From positions 1,913,871-1,977,870 of the forward strand of contig NZ_CP136574.1 of NCBI RefSeq assembly GCF_035195345.1: a DNA stretch of 64,000 nucleotides, written 5' to 3'. Position numbers and translations under genes: made by a program. Below are positions 34,144 to 43,982 of the stretch, piece by piece (within the stretch, counting starts at the first letter, position 1; each line of letters begins with the position of its first letter). The stretch is from Flavobacterium sp. (GTDB lineage Bacteria; Bacteroidota; Bacteroidia; Flavobacteriales; Flavobacteriaceae). The notes beneath the pieces are model-generated. The model was not told the origin of the DNA, made no database searches, and saw only the letters and a program-made list of their open reading frames with translations.

Positions 34144-35385
34144 GTGAAGAACAACAAACTGTTTTTATTAATAATTATTTCGCTTGTTATAGGGATTATA
34201 CTGGGTGGAATTGTACATTATCAGTTGCCTGATTCAATAGACGTTTTTTCTAAAAATATCAAGCTATTGGGAACCATATTTATCCGATTAGTGCAAATGA
34301 TTATTGCTCCGTTAGTTTTTTCCACTTTAGTGGTTGGGATTGCAAAAATGGGCGACATGAAAATGGTAGGAAGAGTAGGTGGAAAAGCAATGGCTTGGTT
34401 TATTTCGGCATCTTTAATTTCATTGTTGTTAGGAATGGTCCTGGTTAACTTTTTTGCACCAGGGAAAGGCACAACAATTAAATTAGATGATACCACAAGT
34501 GCTTCCGAATTGTTAGAAAACTCAAAAGGATTTTCGTTAGAAGAGTTTGTAAAACACGTTATTCCAAAGAGTTTATTTGAAGCCTTAGCTACGAATGAAA
34601 TTTTACAAATTGTAATTTTTTCCATTTTATTTGGTGTGGCTTTAGCCGCTTTTTCAAAAAAAGAAGCAAAACCAGTTTTAAAATTATTAGATACTGTGTC
34701 GCATGTGATTTTAAAAATGGTGACCTACATAATGTGGACAGCGCCATTAGGTGTTTTAGGTGCGGTAGCAAGTGCTATTGCCAAACACGGATTTGAAGTT
34801 TTTACCTTATATGCTAAATACTTAGGAGCTTTTTTTGTAGGGATTTTAGTGCTTTGGGTAATATTACTTACGGTGGGTTATTTGATATTAGGAAAACGTT
34901 TATTTGTATTGTTGGAACGAATTAAGAGTCCATTATTAATCGCTTTTTCTACCACGAGTAGCGAAGCTGTATTCCCAAAAATGGTAGAAGAATTAGAACG
35001 TTTTGGTTGTCAGCCTAAAATAGTTTCTTTCACTTTGCCGCTTGGTTATTCTTTTAATTTAGACGGTAGTATGATGTACATGACTTTTGCCAGTATTTTC
35101 ATTGCACAAGTATACGGAATCGATATGTCTTTGGGTGAACAATTAACGATGCTATTGGTGTTAATGTTAACGAGTAAAGGTGTGGCAGGTGTGCCAAGAG
35201 CTTCATTAATTGTAGTTGTGGCAACCTGTGCGATGTTTGGTATTCCGCCTGAAGGAATTGCATTAATTTTACCAATTGACCATTTTTGTGATATGGCAAG
35301 AAGTATGACGAATGTTTTAGGAAACGCATTGTCAACTGCCGCAATTGATAAATGGGAAGCTAAATCAGAAGAGCAACATGGATAA
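34144..35385 (+). CDS. Dicarboxylate/amino acid:cation symporter
   Basis: This 413-residue membrane transporter belongs to the DAACS (GltP/DctA) family, which takes up glutamate, aspartate or C4-dicarboxylates with H+ or Na+. The hairpin and TM7/8 motifs are clear: FSTTSSEAVFPKMVE near residue 262, SFNLDGSMMYM near 300 and SKGVAGVPRASLIV near 345. The start is GTG at 34144. The DedA gene overlaps its 3' end by 8 bp, so the two genes are translated from one mRNA. Confidence 0.94.
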   Translation: MKNNKLFLLIIISLVIGIILGGIVHYQLPDSIDVFSKNIKLLGTIFIRLVQMIIAPLVFSTLVVGIAKMGDMKMVGRVGGKAMAWFISASLISLLLGMVLVNFFAPGKGTTIKLDDTTSASELLENSKGFSLEEFVKHVIPKSLFEALATNEILQIVIFSILFGVALAAFSKKEAKPVLKLLDTVSHVILKMVTYIMWTAPLGVLGAVASAIAKHGFEVFTLYAKYLGAFFVGILVLWVILLTVGYLILGKRLFVLLERIKSPLLIAFSTTSSEAVFPKMVEELERFGCQPKIVSFTLPLGYSFNLDGSMMYMTFASIFIAQVYGIDMSLGEQLTMLLVLMLTSKGVAGVPRASLIVVVATCAMFGIPPEGIALILPIDHFCDMARSMTNVLGNALSTAAIDKWEAKSEEQHG

Positions 35386-36061
35386 TTTTCATTGGACCAA
35401 ACTTTTTAATCCTGAATTCTATATTACAATGGAAATCGGTGGAATTCCTGTTGGAATTTATATGGTTTTGTTTATTGTTTTTGCAGAAACTGGTTTGTTT
35501 GCTGGATTCTTTTTACCAGGTGATAGTTTGTTATTTCTTTCAGGAATTTACAGCCGTGAGTTAGTAGAAACCTTTTTCATGATTCCAAGTGATTTATCGA
35601 ATGTTACTATTTTAGCTTTATTAATTGCTACTGCGGCAACTTTAGGAAATGTTTTCGGCTATTGGTTTGGTGCAAAAAGCGGTCAATTTTTATACAATAA
35701 AGAAGATAGTTTCTTTTTCAAAAAGAAATATTTATATGAGTCACAAGCATTTTTTGAAAAACACGGCGGAAAAGCTATCATATTTGCTCGTTTTTTACCT
35801 ATCGTTAGAACATTTGTGCCCATTATTGCCGGAATTGTGCACATGCCAAAAAGCAAATTTATGTTCTATAACGTGTTAAGTTCGCTATTATGGTCGTTCC
35901 TATTGGTTTTTGCGGGACATTATTTATATGGATTGTTTAATGAAGAATTAGGAATTGATTTAAAGAAACATATAGAAACCATTATTTTAATTTTAATTGC
36001 TGTAACCTCGTTTCCATTGATAATGAAAGCGATTAAAGCAAGAAAAAAGCCTACGAATTAA
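35378..36061 (+). CDS. DedA-family membrane protein
   Basis: This protein has 227 residues from the ATG at 35378. It is an inner-membrane protein of the DedA/VTT family, linked to undecaprenyl phosphate or phospholipid recycling. The conserved re-entrant motifs FAETGLFAGFFLPGDSLLF and ARFLPIVRTFVPIIAG are visible. The upstream ATG at 35345 would add 11 residues inside the symporter gene. The two genes overlap by 8 bp (coupled translation). Confidence 0.9.
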   Translation: MDNFHWTKLFNPEFYITMEIGGIPVGIYMVLFIVFAETGLFAGFFLPGDSLLFLSGIYSRELVETFFMIPSDLSNVTILALLIATAATLGNVFGYWFGAKSGQFLYNKEDSFFFKKKYLYESQAFFEKHGGKAIIFARFLPIVRTFVPIIAGIVHMPKSKFMFYNVLSSLLWSFLLVFAGHYLYGLFNEELGIDLKKHIETIILILIAVTSFPLIMKAIKARKKPTN

Positions 36062-37516
36062 TTATTTAATTTGTAACAAGGAGTTCAACTCTTGCTTAAT
36101 TTTATCAGAATCAGGTGAAGGTGCTTTTGGATTTGATATTTCTCCCTTCGTATCTAATAATACATATCTTGGAATAAAATCAATAGCCAGTTTTTTTAAG
36201 TATTCAGAAGTTTTTGGATTGATGATGCAATAACTGTTCTCTGTTAATATTTCAAATTGATTTGCTTTTTTCCATGCTTCAAAATTAGAATCGGTAGACA
36301 AATATAAAAAAACAACATTTTTATATTCATCATGTAATTTTCTTGAAGCTGGAAGCGCAGCTCTACATGGCGCACACCAACTAGCCCAAAAATCAATATA
36401 GATTACTTTTCCTTTATTAGCTTCAATAATCGCCGATAAGCTGGTTGCTTTTTTGTTCTCATCATACAAAATGACTTCAGAAGTATTTTGTTTTAACGCT
36501 TCTACATTGACTAAAAAAGCACTTTCAAAACCTTCTATCAATTTGTCATCGTTCGAATATTTTTTAAAGATTGCAATATAAGCAGATAGCTTTTGCGAAT
36601 CTGTTTTTGCAATTCTATTTAAGTAGACATACAATAAATATTCTTTCGCTTTAGCAGAAAGCAAGTCCGATTTTTCAATTTGAAGGAAACTATTTTCGTT
36701 ATCTTCATATTGCATGCTAATATCTTTGGTTTTTGTTTTGTTGTTAGCAGTTTTTAGTTCAAAATCTTTAATTTCTTTTTCGTATTTCTTGATTTTAAAT
36801 TCATTTTTCACATATAATTCTAAGAAAAAGCGATACGATTTTATCCAAATTAGTGCTTCATTTTTAAGGTTATTTTGATAATCAGAGAAATTTGTTTTTG
36901 TATCTGTGTTTAAGGAGTAAAATGTGATATAATTCAATTGAGAATCATACGTTTCTTTTGAAATTTTCTCCGAATTTAAAAGTTCATCCAATGCTATTAT
37001 AGAATTCTGGATAAAGTTTGCTAATTCCGTTTTATATTCCTTTTCTTCTTTTGAGTTTCTACTTCTTTTATTGTTTTGAAAAAAGACATAATTATCAATC
37101 GGAAAACTAAGATTTAATTGCTGTTCTAAATTCAAATCAAACGGTTTTACTTCGCGGTTTACTATTTTGAAATTAGGATAACCATTCTCATAATCAATTT
37201 CAACCAGGTCATTGGTGTACAAAATAACTCGTGAACTTTTGTTCAATTCTTTCCAATTGTGGATTAAAAAAATCTTGTCCGATTCAATATTCAATTCTAT
37301 TGTGTCATTTTTCTCTCTGTTATTTGGCGACAGATAAGTTTCCTTGTACGAGTTAAATTCTGAATAATTAACTAATGCATTCATTCTTTTAAATCCGGAG
37401 GTTTCTTCAAAATGATAATTACTTTTTTTAAAAATAAGCGTAATTTTTTTAGTCACATTTTGTGCTGAAAAAAGTTGTGTAAAAAACAATGTTGTTAAAA
37501 GTAAATAAATTCTCAT
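36062..37516 (-). CDS. TlpA-family thiol-disulfide oxidoreductase
   Basis: This 484-residue protein has a signal peptide (MRIYLLLTTLFFTQLFSAQ) and a long helical N-terminal region. The last 140 residues form a thioredoxin domain with the active site WCAPC in IDFWASWCAPCRAALP. It should act in the periplasm on disulfides, for example in cytochrome maturation or signalling, as in Bacteroidota AhpC/TSA-like proteins. The partner is unknown. The ATG at 37537 is an alternative that only lengthens the signal sequence. Confidence 0.9.
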   Translation of the reverse strand: MRIYLLLTTLFFTQLFSAQNVTKKITLIFKKSNYHFEETSGFKRMNALVNYSEFNSYKETYLSPNNREKNDTIELNIESDKIFLIHNWKELNKSSRVILYTNDLVEIDYENGYPNFKIVNREVKPFDLNLEQQLNLSFPIDNYVFFQNNKRSRNSKEEKEYKTELANFIQNSIIALDELLNSEKISKETYDSQLNYITFYSLNTDTKTNFSDYQNNLKNEALIWIKSYRFFLELYVKNEFKIKKYEKEIKDFELKTANNKTKTKDISMQYEDNENSFLQIEKSDLLSAKAKEYLLYVYLNRIAKTDSQKLSAYIAIFKKYSNDDKLIEGFESAFLVNVEALKQNTSEVILYDENKKATSLSAIIEANKGKVIYIDFWASWCAPCRAALPASRKLHDEYKNVVFLYLSTDSNFEAWKKANQFEILTENSYCIINPKTSEYLKKLAIDFIPRYVLLDTKGEISNPKAPSPDSDKIKQELNSLLQIK

Positions 37517-37607
37517 TTTTTCGATTTTAAATATCATAACGCAAATAACGAGATTTAGTGTATAACTAAAAACAAATTATTACATTTACTTTTTTAATCA
37601 GGTATTC

Positions 37608-38720
37608 ATGCAACTTAGTTATTGGGAATTAAAAAATTGGTTTTCAAATGTTGATTTTACTATCGTAGGTAGTGGAATTGTTGGTTTAAATACTGCATTA
37701 GCGCTGCGCGAACGATTTCCCGTTGCTAAAATTTTAATTCTTGAAAAAGGAATTTTACCACAAGGCGCTAGTACAAAAAATGCTGGTTTTGCTTGTTTTG
37801 GAAGTATTTCCGAAATCATAGACGATTTAAAAACCCATACTGAAGAAGAAGTAATTCAACTCATTCAAAAACGATATGCAGGTTTGCAATTGCTTCGAAA
37901 AAATCTCGGAGATTCTATAATTGATCTAAAACCTTACGGTGGTTACGAGCTATTTTTAAAAGAAGATGAATCGTATTATAACGAATGTATTCAAAAGATT
38001 TCTTTTATCAACGACATCATAAAACCACTTTTTAAAACGGATGTTTTCTCAAAAGAAGTAGACCGATTTAATTTTGGAGGCATTTTTGAAAACTTGATTT
38101 TCAATCCGTTTGAAGCACAAATCGATACAGGAAATATGATGCAGGCTTTACTAAAAAAAGCACATCAAAACGATATTCTGATTTTGAACAGTCAAACCGT
38201 AACAAATTTTGAAGAAGTAAATGATGCAGTTGAGGTTGTAACCAACGGAATCACCTTTAAAACAAATAAATTATTGTTCACGACAAATGGTTTTGCTTCG
38301 CAATTAACTAACAATCAAGTGCAACCCGCAAGAGCCCAAGTGTTAATTACAAAACCAATTCCGAATTTAGATATTAGAGGCACTTTTCACTTAGATAAAG
38401 GTTATTTTTATTTTAGAAATATCAATGATAGAATTCTTTTTGGTGGTGGAAGAAACTTAGATTTTGCAGGCGAAACCACAACTTCGCACGATACAACAGA
38501 ATTGATTCAAAATCGTTTGGAAGAGTTGTTAAAAACAGTAATTTTACCCCATCAAAAGTTTGAAATTGAACACCGATGGAGCGGTACAATGGGTGTGGGA
38601 ACACATAAAAAACCAATCGTAGAACAACTTTCAAATAATGTCTATTGTGGAGTACGTATGGGAGGAATGGGTGTTGCCATAGGCAGTTTAGTCGGACAAG
38701 AATTAGCAGATTTAATATAG
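37608..38720 (+). CDS. FAD-dependent amino acid oxidase/dehydrogenase-like protein
   Basis: This 370-residue enzyme is in the DAO family. The FAD-binding dinucleotide fold is VGSGIVGLNTALALRERF near residue 20. The C-terminal HRWSGTMGVGTHKKPIVE and the final MGGMGVAIGSLVGQELAD block match the family. It could oxidise amino acids or similar amines, but the substrate cannot be told. It lies 1 bp before mtgA on the same strand. Confidence 0.88.
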   Translation: MQLSYWELKNWFSNVDFTIVGSGIVGLNTALALRERFPVAKILILEKGILPQGASTKNAGFACFGSISEIIDDLKTHTEEEVIQLIQKRYAGLQLLRKNLGDSIIDLKPYGGYELFLKEDESYYNECIQKISFINDIIKPLFKTDVFSKEVDRFNFGGIFENLIFNPFEAQIDTGNMMQALLKKAHQNDILILNSQTVTNFEEVNDAVEVVTNGITFKTNKLLFTTNGFASQLTNNQVQPARAQVLITKPIPNLDIRGTFHLDKGYFYFRNINDRILFGGGRNLDFAGETTTSHDTTELIQNRLEELLKTVILPHQKFEIEHRWSGTMGVGTHKKPIVEQLSNNVYCGVRMGGMGVAIGSLVGQELADLI

Positions 38721-38721
38721 A

Positions 38722-39450
38722 ATGGCAAAAAAAATCACTTCAAGTAAAAAGTCACCTACAAAAAAAAGAACTACAGGTCAAAAGATAGTACGTTTCTTTT
38801 GGTTGCTTTTTTTATGGTTTAATATTATTAGTTTTTTCGTTGTTTTGCTATTGAAATTTGTTCCAGTTCCATTTACACCACTTATGGGAATGAGAGCTTT
38901 AGAACACAATGAAGAAGGAAAAGACATGGTTTGCAGTCACGACTGGGTGCCAATAGAAGAAATTTCATTGAATCTTCAAAAAGCAGTTATTGCTAGCGAA
39001 GATGGTCGTTTTTTAGAACATTCTGGTTTCGATTTTGAAGCTATGCAAAAAGCTTTCCAGAATAATCAAAAAGGGAAACGTTTAAAAGGCGGAAGTACCA
39101 TTTCACAACAAACGGCAAAAAATGTTTTTCTTTGGCAAGGCAGAAGTTATGTTCGAAAAGGTTTAGAAGCTTATTATACTGTTTTAATTGAACTAATTTG
39201 GGGTAAAAAACGCATCATGGAAGTTTATTTGAATAGTATTGAAATGGGTGATGGCGTTTATGGAGCAGAAGCAGCAGCAAAACATTGGTACAGAAAAGAT
39301 GCTTCTAGTTTAACTCGTTATGAAGCAGCAGGAATAGCAGCCATATTACCGAGTCCAAGAAGGTATAAAGCATCCAATTCTTCTTCCTACATCAATAGAA
39401 GAAAGGCGAAAATTAGTAGAGAAATTAGTTATGTAAAATTAAAATATTGA
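38722..39450 (+). CDS. mtgA: Monofunctional biosynthetic peptidoglycan transglycosylase
   Basis: This 242-residue membrane-anchored enzyme polymerises glycan strands from lipid II. One N-terminal TM helix (FFWLLFLWFNIISFFVVLLL) precedes the GT51 domain. Its motifs are ASEDGRFLEHSGFDFEAMQ with the catalytic Glu, and KGGSTISQQTAKNVFLW. It starts 1 bp after the FAD enzyme, and the SDR gene overlaps its stop by 4 bp, so the three genes appear to be one operon. Confidence 0.95.
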   Translation: MAKKITSSKKSPTKKRTTGQKIVRFFWLLFLWFNIISFFVVLLLKFVPVPFTPLMGMRALEHNEEGKDMVCSHDWVPIEEISLNLQKAVIASEDGRFLEHSGFDFEAMQKAFQNNQKGKRLKGGSTISQQTAKNVFLWQGRSYVRKGLEAYYTVLIELIWGKKRIMEVYLNSIEMGDGVYGAEAAAKHWYRKDASSLTRYEAAGIAAILPSPRRYKASNSSSYINRRKAKISREISYVKLKY

Positions 39451-40265
39451 AAAAAACAGTATTAATCACTGGAGCAGCTGGTGGAATTGGAAAGCAAACA
39501 GCACTTTTTTTTGCAGATAAAGGTTGGAATGTAATTGCTACGATGTTATCTCTTGATGAAGCAGAAAGTTTAAAATTTCATTCCAATATTAAATGCTATG
39601 AATTAGATGTAGCTTGTTCTGAAAGTATAGAATCTGCTAAGCAAAAAATTATTCTTGAAAATCCAAAAATCGATGTAATTATTAATAATGCGGGTGTTGG
39701 TTATAGAAGTTTTGTAGAACTCTCAGAAGATAAAAAAATAGATGCTATTATAAATATAAATTGGTTGGGAGTTGTTAAGGTTTGTAGAGCTTTTATTCCT
39801 GTTTTTAGAGTACAAAAAAGCGGACTTTTTATTAATATATCTTCTATTGCGGGGTTGGTTAATCTACCTTTAGGAAGTTTTTATCATTCCACAAAGCAAG
39901 CGGTTGAAAGTTTTTCAGAATGCATGGCATACGAATTGTATGATTTAAATATAAAAGTTTGTACTGTTCAATTTGGAAATGCACCCACTTCTTTTCAAAA
40001 AAATGTCACTAAATGCTCTACTACTTCTGTAAAGTCATATAATGATTTGATGAATAAAGTAACTGATTTACTTCAAAAAAAATCAAATAAAAACACAACC
40101 CTAACGCCGTTAATTATTAATAAATTATACAAAATCGCAGAAAATCCCAATAAAGAATTTAGAAGATATACGATTGGTTTTGACGCGAATTTGATGAAAT
40201 TTCTTCGAAGAGGATTAGGTTACAAACTGTTCAATTGTCTAATTAGAAAATATACCCTGAAATAA
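39447..40265 (+). CDS. Short-chain dehydrogenase/reductase
   Basis: This 272-residue SDR has the NAD(P) motif TGAAGGIGKQTA near residue 8, the NNAG motif near 80 and the catalytic YHSTK (Tyr and Lys) near 149. The frame starts with TTG overlapping the mtgA stop (TTGA). This is a typical coupled start. The substrate is unknown. Confidence 0.9.
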   Translation: MKKTVLITGAAGGIGKQTALFFADKGWNVIATMLSLDEAESLKFHSNIKCYELDVACSESIESAKQKIILENPKIDVIINNAGVGYRSFVELSEDKKIDAIININWLGVVKVCRAFIPVFRVQKSGLFINISSIAGLVNLPLGSFYHSTKQAVESFSECMAYELYDLNIKVCTVQFGNAPTSFQKNVTKCSTTSVKSYNDLMNKVTDLLQKKSNKNTTLTPLIINKLYKIAENPNKEFRRYTIGFDANLMKFLRRGLGYKLFNCLIRKYTLK

Positions 40266-40323
40266 TTTTCAATTTTCAGTAACTTTTGTTTTTTGTGAGC
40301 GACATATTTATAAAACTAAAATT

Positions 40324-41127
40324 ATGAAAGCACACGAAATAGATTACCATATTTATGGTGAAGAGATGCAATATGTAGAAATTGAATTAGATCCGCAAGA
40401 GGTTGTAGTGGCCGAAGCAGGTAGTTTTATGATGATGGAAAATGGCATCAAAATGGAAACTATTTTTGGTGATGGTAGTCAAGACCAACAACAAGGCATT
40501 TTTGGGAAATTACTTTCTGCTGGAAAAAGAGTTTTAACGGGCGAAAGTTTGTTTATGACCGCTTATCAAAATCAAGATTTTGGAAAAAGGAAAGTTTCTT
40601 TTGCATCACCTTATCCTGGAAAAATTGTTCCAATTGATTTACAGCAATTTGGCGGAAAATTTATTTGTCAAAAAGACTCTTTTTTGTGCGCTGCAAAAGG
40701 CGTTTCCGTTGGAATCGAATTTACTAAAAAATTGGGAACAGGCTTGTTTGGTGGCGAAGGTTTCATTATGCAAAAAATAGAAGGAGATGGAATGGCTTTC
40801 GTACATTCAGGTGGAACTTTAGCTAAAAAAGAATTACAATCTGGAGAATTACTTCGTGTAGATACAGGTTGTTTAGTTGGTTTTACTAAAGATGTAGATT
40901 ATGATATTGAATTCGTGGGAGGTATCAAAAATACGTTTTTTGGAGGTGAAGGTGTTTTTTTTGCAACACTTCGAGGCCCAGGAACAGTTTACATTCAATC
41001 GTTGCCATTTACCCGTTTAGCAGATAGAATTATAGCATCGGCACCAAAAGCAGGTGGAAGTGGAAGAGAAGAAGGAAGCCTTTTAGGTGGATTAGGTAGA
41101 ATGTTAGATGGTGATAATAGATTTTAA
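40324..41127 (+). CDS. AIM24/TIGR00266-family protein
   Basis: This 267-residue protein is in the AIM24 family, a beta-barrel-type fold of unknown role in bacteria. Blocks such as VAEAGSFMMMENG, GKRVLTGESLFMTAYQ and GGIKNTFFGGEGVFFATLRGPG are conserved. It lies 58 bp after the SDR gene with its own leader and is followed by a bidirectional terminator. Confidence 0.9.
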   Translation: MKAHEIDYHIYGEEMQYVEIELDPQEVVVAEAGSFMMMENGIKMETIFGDGSQDQQQGIFGKLLSAGKRVLTGESLFMTAYQNQDFGKRKVSFASPYPGKIVPIDLQQFGGKFICQKDSFLCAAKGVSVGIEFTKKLGTGLFGGEGFIMQKIEGDGMAFVHSGGTLAKKELQSGELLRVDTGCLVGFTKDVDYDIEFVGGIKNTFFGGEGVFFATLRGPGTVYIQSLPFTRLADRIIASAPKAGGSGREEGSLLGGLGRMLDGDNRF

Positions 41128-41143
41128 ACGATAACAAAAATGT

Positions 41144-41180
41144 AAAATCCCGCAAACTTTAAAAGCTTGCGGGATTTTTT
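41144..41180. terminator. Bidirectional terminator between AIM24 and S9A peptidase genes
   Basis: ATCCCGCAA and TTGCGGGAT form a 9-bp stem with A before and T after. It lies between convergent genes. Confidence 0.8.
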
Positions 41181-41195
41181 GAATATATATTTAAA

Positions 41196-43298
41196 TTATT
41201 TCAACTCTTTAACACCCATATTGTAAAGGGTGAAAACTTGCATGTCCACATTTTCTTGAATGGTAGCGGCTACAGATTTTCCAGCTCCGTGACCCGCATT
41301 TACATCAATTCGAATTAAAACTGGATTGTCACCCGCTTGTTTTGCTTGCAATTCTGCTGCAAATTTGAAACTGTGTGCAGGAACTACTCGGTCATCATGA
41401 TCTCCAGTTGTTACCATGGTAGCTGGATATTTTGTACCAGCTTTTACGTTGTGAACTGGTGAATATCCTTTGATGTACTCAAACATTTCTTTGCTTTGTT
41501 CAGAAGTTCCGTAATCGTATGCCCAACCAGCTCCTGCTGTAAATGTGTGGTAACGTAACATATCTAAAACACCAACTGCTGGTAACGCCACTTTTACTAA
41601 ATCTGGACTCTGTGTCATAACTGCTCCTACTAACAAACCTCCATTTGAACCTCCTTTTATCGCTAAATAATCAGATGAGGTGTATTTTTCAGTAATCAAA
41701 TATTCAGCAGCAGCAATGAAATCATCAAAAACGTTTTGTTTTTTTAATTGCGTTCCTGCATCGTGCCATTTTTTACCATATTCACCACCACCGCGTAAAT
41801 TCGCAACAGCGTAAACTCCTCCATTTTCTAACCAAACGGCATTGGAAATACTAAAAGCAGGTGTTAAACTCACATTAAATCCGCCATAACCATATAAAAT
41901 TGTTGGATTTTGTCCGTTTAATTTTGTTCCTTTTTTATAGGTGATAATCATCGGAACTTTTGTACCGTCTTTTGAAGTATAAAACACTTGTTTTGACTCG
42001 TAATCTGCCGAATTAAAATCAACTTTTGGTTTTTGATAAATTGCTGATTTTCCTGTTTTAGGATCGAATGTATAGGTAGTTCCTGGGGTTACATAATTGG
42101 TGAACGAAAAATATAAGGTGGTTTCTTTTTCTTTTCCGCCAAAACCGTTAGCAGTTCCAATACCTGGCAATTGAATATCACGTACTAATTTTCCGTTGTA
42201 ATCATATTGTTTAATAAACGAAACAGCATCTTTCATGTAACTTGCAAAAATGAAACCATTACCCGTGTTTGGCGACAATACATTTTCGGTTTCAGCGATG
42301 CAATCTTTCCAATTTTCTTTAGCTGGATTAGATAAATCAAAAGTTACCACACGTTTGTTTGGCGCTTTGTAATTGGTAACTAAATAAATTTTAGAACCTT
42401 TATTATCTAAAACATCATTGTCGTTTTCGTAAGTATCAATTAAAGTTACAATTTTACTATTTGGTTTCGATAAATCTAAATAGTACAACTCGTTTCCTGA
42501 AGTTGAATTTGCAGCAGTAATAAATAAGTATTTTTCATCTTCAGAAACGCCACCACCTACATATCTTCTTTTAATATCACCACCAAAAACCAATTTATCC
42601 GTTTTTTGCGATGTGTTTAATTTGTGATAGTATAATTTATGTTGGTCCGTTTTTGCTGATAATTCGCTTCCAACCGGTTTGTCGTAGCTTGAATAATAGA
42701 AACCTTCGTTTTTGTACCAAGAAACCCCACTAAACTTGACATCCACAATGGTGTCGCCAATGATTTTTTTGGTTTTAGCTTCCATTACAATTACTTTTCT
42801 CCAATCACTTCCGCCTTCTGAAATGGCATAAGCAACTAAACTTCCGTCTTTACTGAAATTTAACCCACCTAATGAAGTGGTTCCATCTTTTGAGAACGTG
42901 TTTGGATCTAAAAAGATTTCTTCTTTTCCTGCTTTATCTTTTCGGTATAAAACCGATTGATTTTGAAGACCATTATTTTTGTAGTAATACGTAAAATCAC
43001 CTTCTTTAAATGGAGCTGAAATTTTTTCATAATTCCATAATTGTTCCATTCTGGTTTTTAGCTTATTTCTGTATGGAATTTGCTCTAAATATCCATAAGT
43101 AACTACATTTTGAGCTTTTACCCATGCTTCGGTTTCAGCGCTTCGGTCGTCTTCTAACCAACGATATGGATCGTTAATTTTTACGTCAAAATACGAGTCA
43201 ACTTGTTCGCTTTTTTTTGTTTCAGGATAATTGATTTTTGTTTGTGCGTTCATAAAAAGTGTACAAACAATAGCCGATATTGTTATTGTTTTTTTCAT
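41196..43298 (-). CDS. Prolyl oligopeptidase family serine peptidase (S9A)
   Basis: This 700-residue secreted enzyme has a signal peptide (MKKTITISAIVCTLFMNAQ) and the N-terminal POP signature (YPETKKSEQVDSYFDVKINDPYRWLED). A seven-bladed propeller precedes the catalytic domain with Ser in KGGSNGGLLVG, Asp in DHDDRVVP and His in NAGHGAGKS. It should cleave short peptides after proline in the periplasm. A minus-strand TATCTTTG at 43319-43326 lies 20 nt before the ATG and may be its -7 element. Confidence 0.94.
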   Translation of the reverse strand: MKKTITISAIVCTLFMNAQTKINYPETKKSEQVDSYFDVKINDPYRWLEDDRSAETEAWVKAQNVVTYGYLEQIPYRNKLKTRMEQLWNYEKISAPFKEGDFTYYYKNNGLQNQSVLYRKDKAGKEEIFLDPNTFSKDGTTSLGGLNFSKDGSLVAYAISEGGSDWRKVIVMEAKTKKIIGDTIVDVKFSGVSWYKNEGFYYSSYDKPVGSELSAKTDQHKLYYHKLNTSQKTDKLVFGGDIKRRYVGGGVSEDEKYLFITAANSTSGNELYYLDLSKPNSKIVTLIDTYENDNDVLDNKGSKIYLVTNYKAPNKRVVTFDLSNPAKENWKDCIAETENVLSPNTGNGFIFASYMKDAVSFIKQYDYNGKLVRDIQLPGIGTANGFGGKEKETTLYFSFTNYVTPGTTYTFDPKTGKSAIYQKPKVDFNSADYESKQVFYTSKDGTKVPMIITYKKGTKLNGQNPTILYGYGGFNVSLTPAFSISNAVWLENGGVYAVANLRGGGEYGKKWHDAGTQLKKQNVFDDFIAAAEYLITEKYTSSDYLAIKGGSNGGLLVGAVMTQSPDLVKVALPAVGVLDMLRYHTFTAGAGWAYDYGTSEQSKEMFEYIKGYSPVHNVKAGTKYPATMVTTGDHDDRVVPAHSFKFAAELQAKQAGDNPVLIRIDVNAGHGAGKSVAATIQENVDMQVFTLYNMGVKELK

Positions 43299-43358
43299 AA
43301 ATTATTTATTGATGAGAACAAAGATATTCAAATTGAATTTAAAGATTTGTTAAAAAAC

Positions 43359-43389
43359 AAAAACGACTGAAATTTCAGTCGTTTTTTTA
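43359..43389 (-). terminator. Terminator of the metal-cluster lipoprotein gene
   Basis: AAACGACTGAAATTTCAGTC then GTTT is a perfect palindrome with runs of A and T on both sides, just past the lipoprotein stop. Confidence 0.8.
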
Positions 43390-43405
43390 TCTTATAGTAA
43401 TTTGT

Positions 43406-43966
43406 TTAGTTTACTGTAATTGGAAAGTAAACTTCTGCATCTGTGTTTCCATCTGCATTTGTAATACTTCCTTCACTAACACCAGGAGCCGTTTTGTTTG
43501 GCAAATGTCTTAATGTAACAGTTAATGTTCCTATTGTGCCAGAAGTTCCAGCAACTAGTGTAAAGTTCAATCCAATAGGGTTTCCGTTGGAGTCAATGTC
43601 TTCTGCATCATATGTTATAGTTCCTATTGAGGATCCTAAAAAATAAAAGACTTGGTGGTCAACACCTTCTTCTTGTACTTCTATTGTAATATCTTCAGCA
43701 GGATCTACCAATTCGTTAGAAAAAGTTGTTGACCCAACATAAGTTGTTCCAGCTACTAAATTTCCAGAAGCAGTTACTACTGGAACATTTGGTCCATCGC
43801 CATCTAAATCTCTTGAAGTTAATGTAATCACTTGTCCACCACCTGTTAAAGTTGTGGTTACGGTTGTAATAACTTCTTCTTCGTTTACTGCCGAGTCATC
43901 GTTTGAGCAAGAAGTTGAAAATAATGTAAGAATTACTAATAATGCTATAAGTTTTAAGTTTTTCAT
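43406..43966 (-). CDS. Lipoprotein downstream of TonB-dependent receptor
   Basis: This 186-residue lipoprotein has the lipobox LFSTSC with Cys at about residue 20, an acidic start (SNDDSAVNEEE), a Thr-rich beta body and an Asp-rich stretch (RDLDGDGPN). It follows the TonB receptor gene by 16 bp. Lipoproteins paired with this receptor type in Bacteroidota are usually annotated with an uninformative fold name. A role in substrate capture for the receptor is inferred from position only. Confidence 0.85.
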   Translation of the reverse strand: MKNLKLIALLVILTLFSTSCSNDDSAVNEEEVITTVTTTLTGGGQVITLTSRDLDGDGPNVPVVTASGNLVAGTTYVGSTTFSNELVDPAEDITIEVQEEGVDHQVFYFLGSSIGTITYDAEDIDSNGNPIGLNFTLVAGTSGTIGTLTVTLRHLPNKTAPGVSEGSITNADGNTDAEVYFPITVN

Positions 43967-43982
43967 AATTTTAAATTGTGTT

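Noticed and set aside
34221..34625. 134-codon minus-strand open frame
   Set aside because: It is a shadow of the symporter gene, which has clear family motifs.
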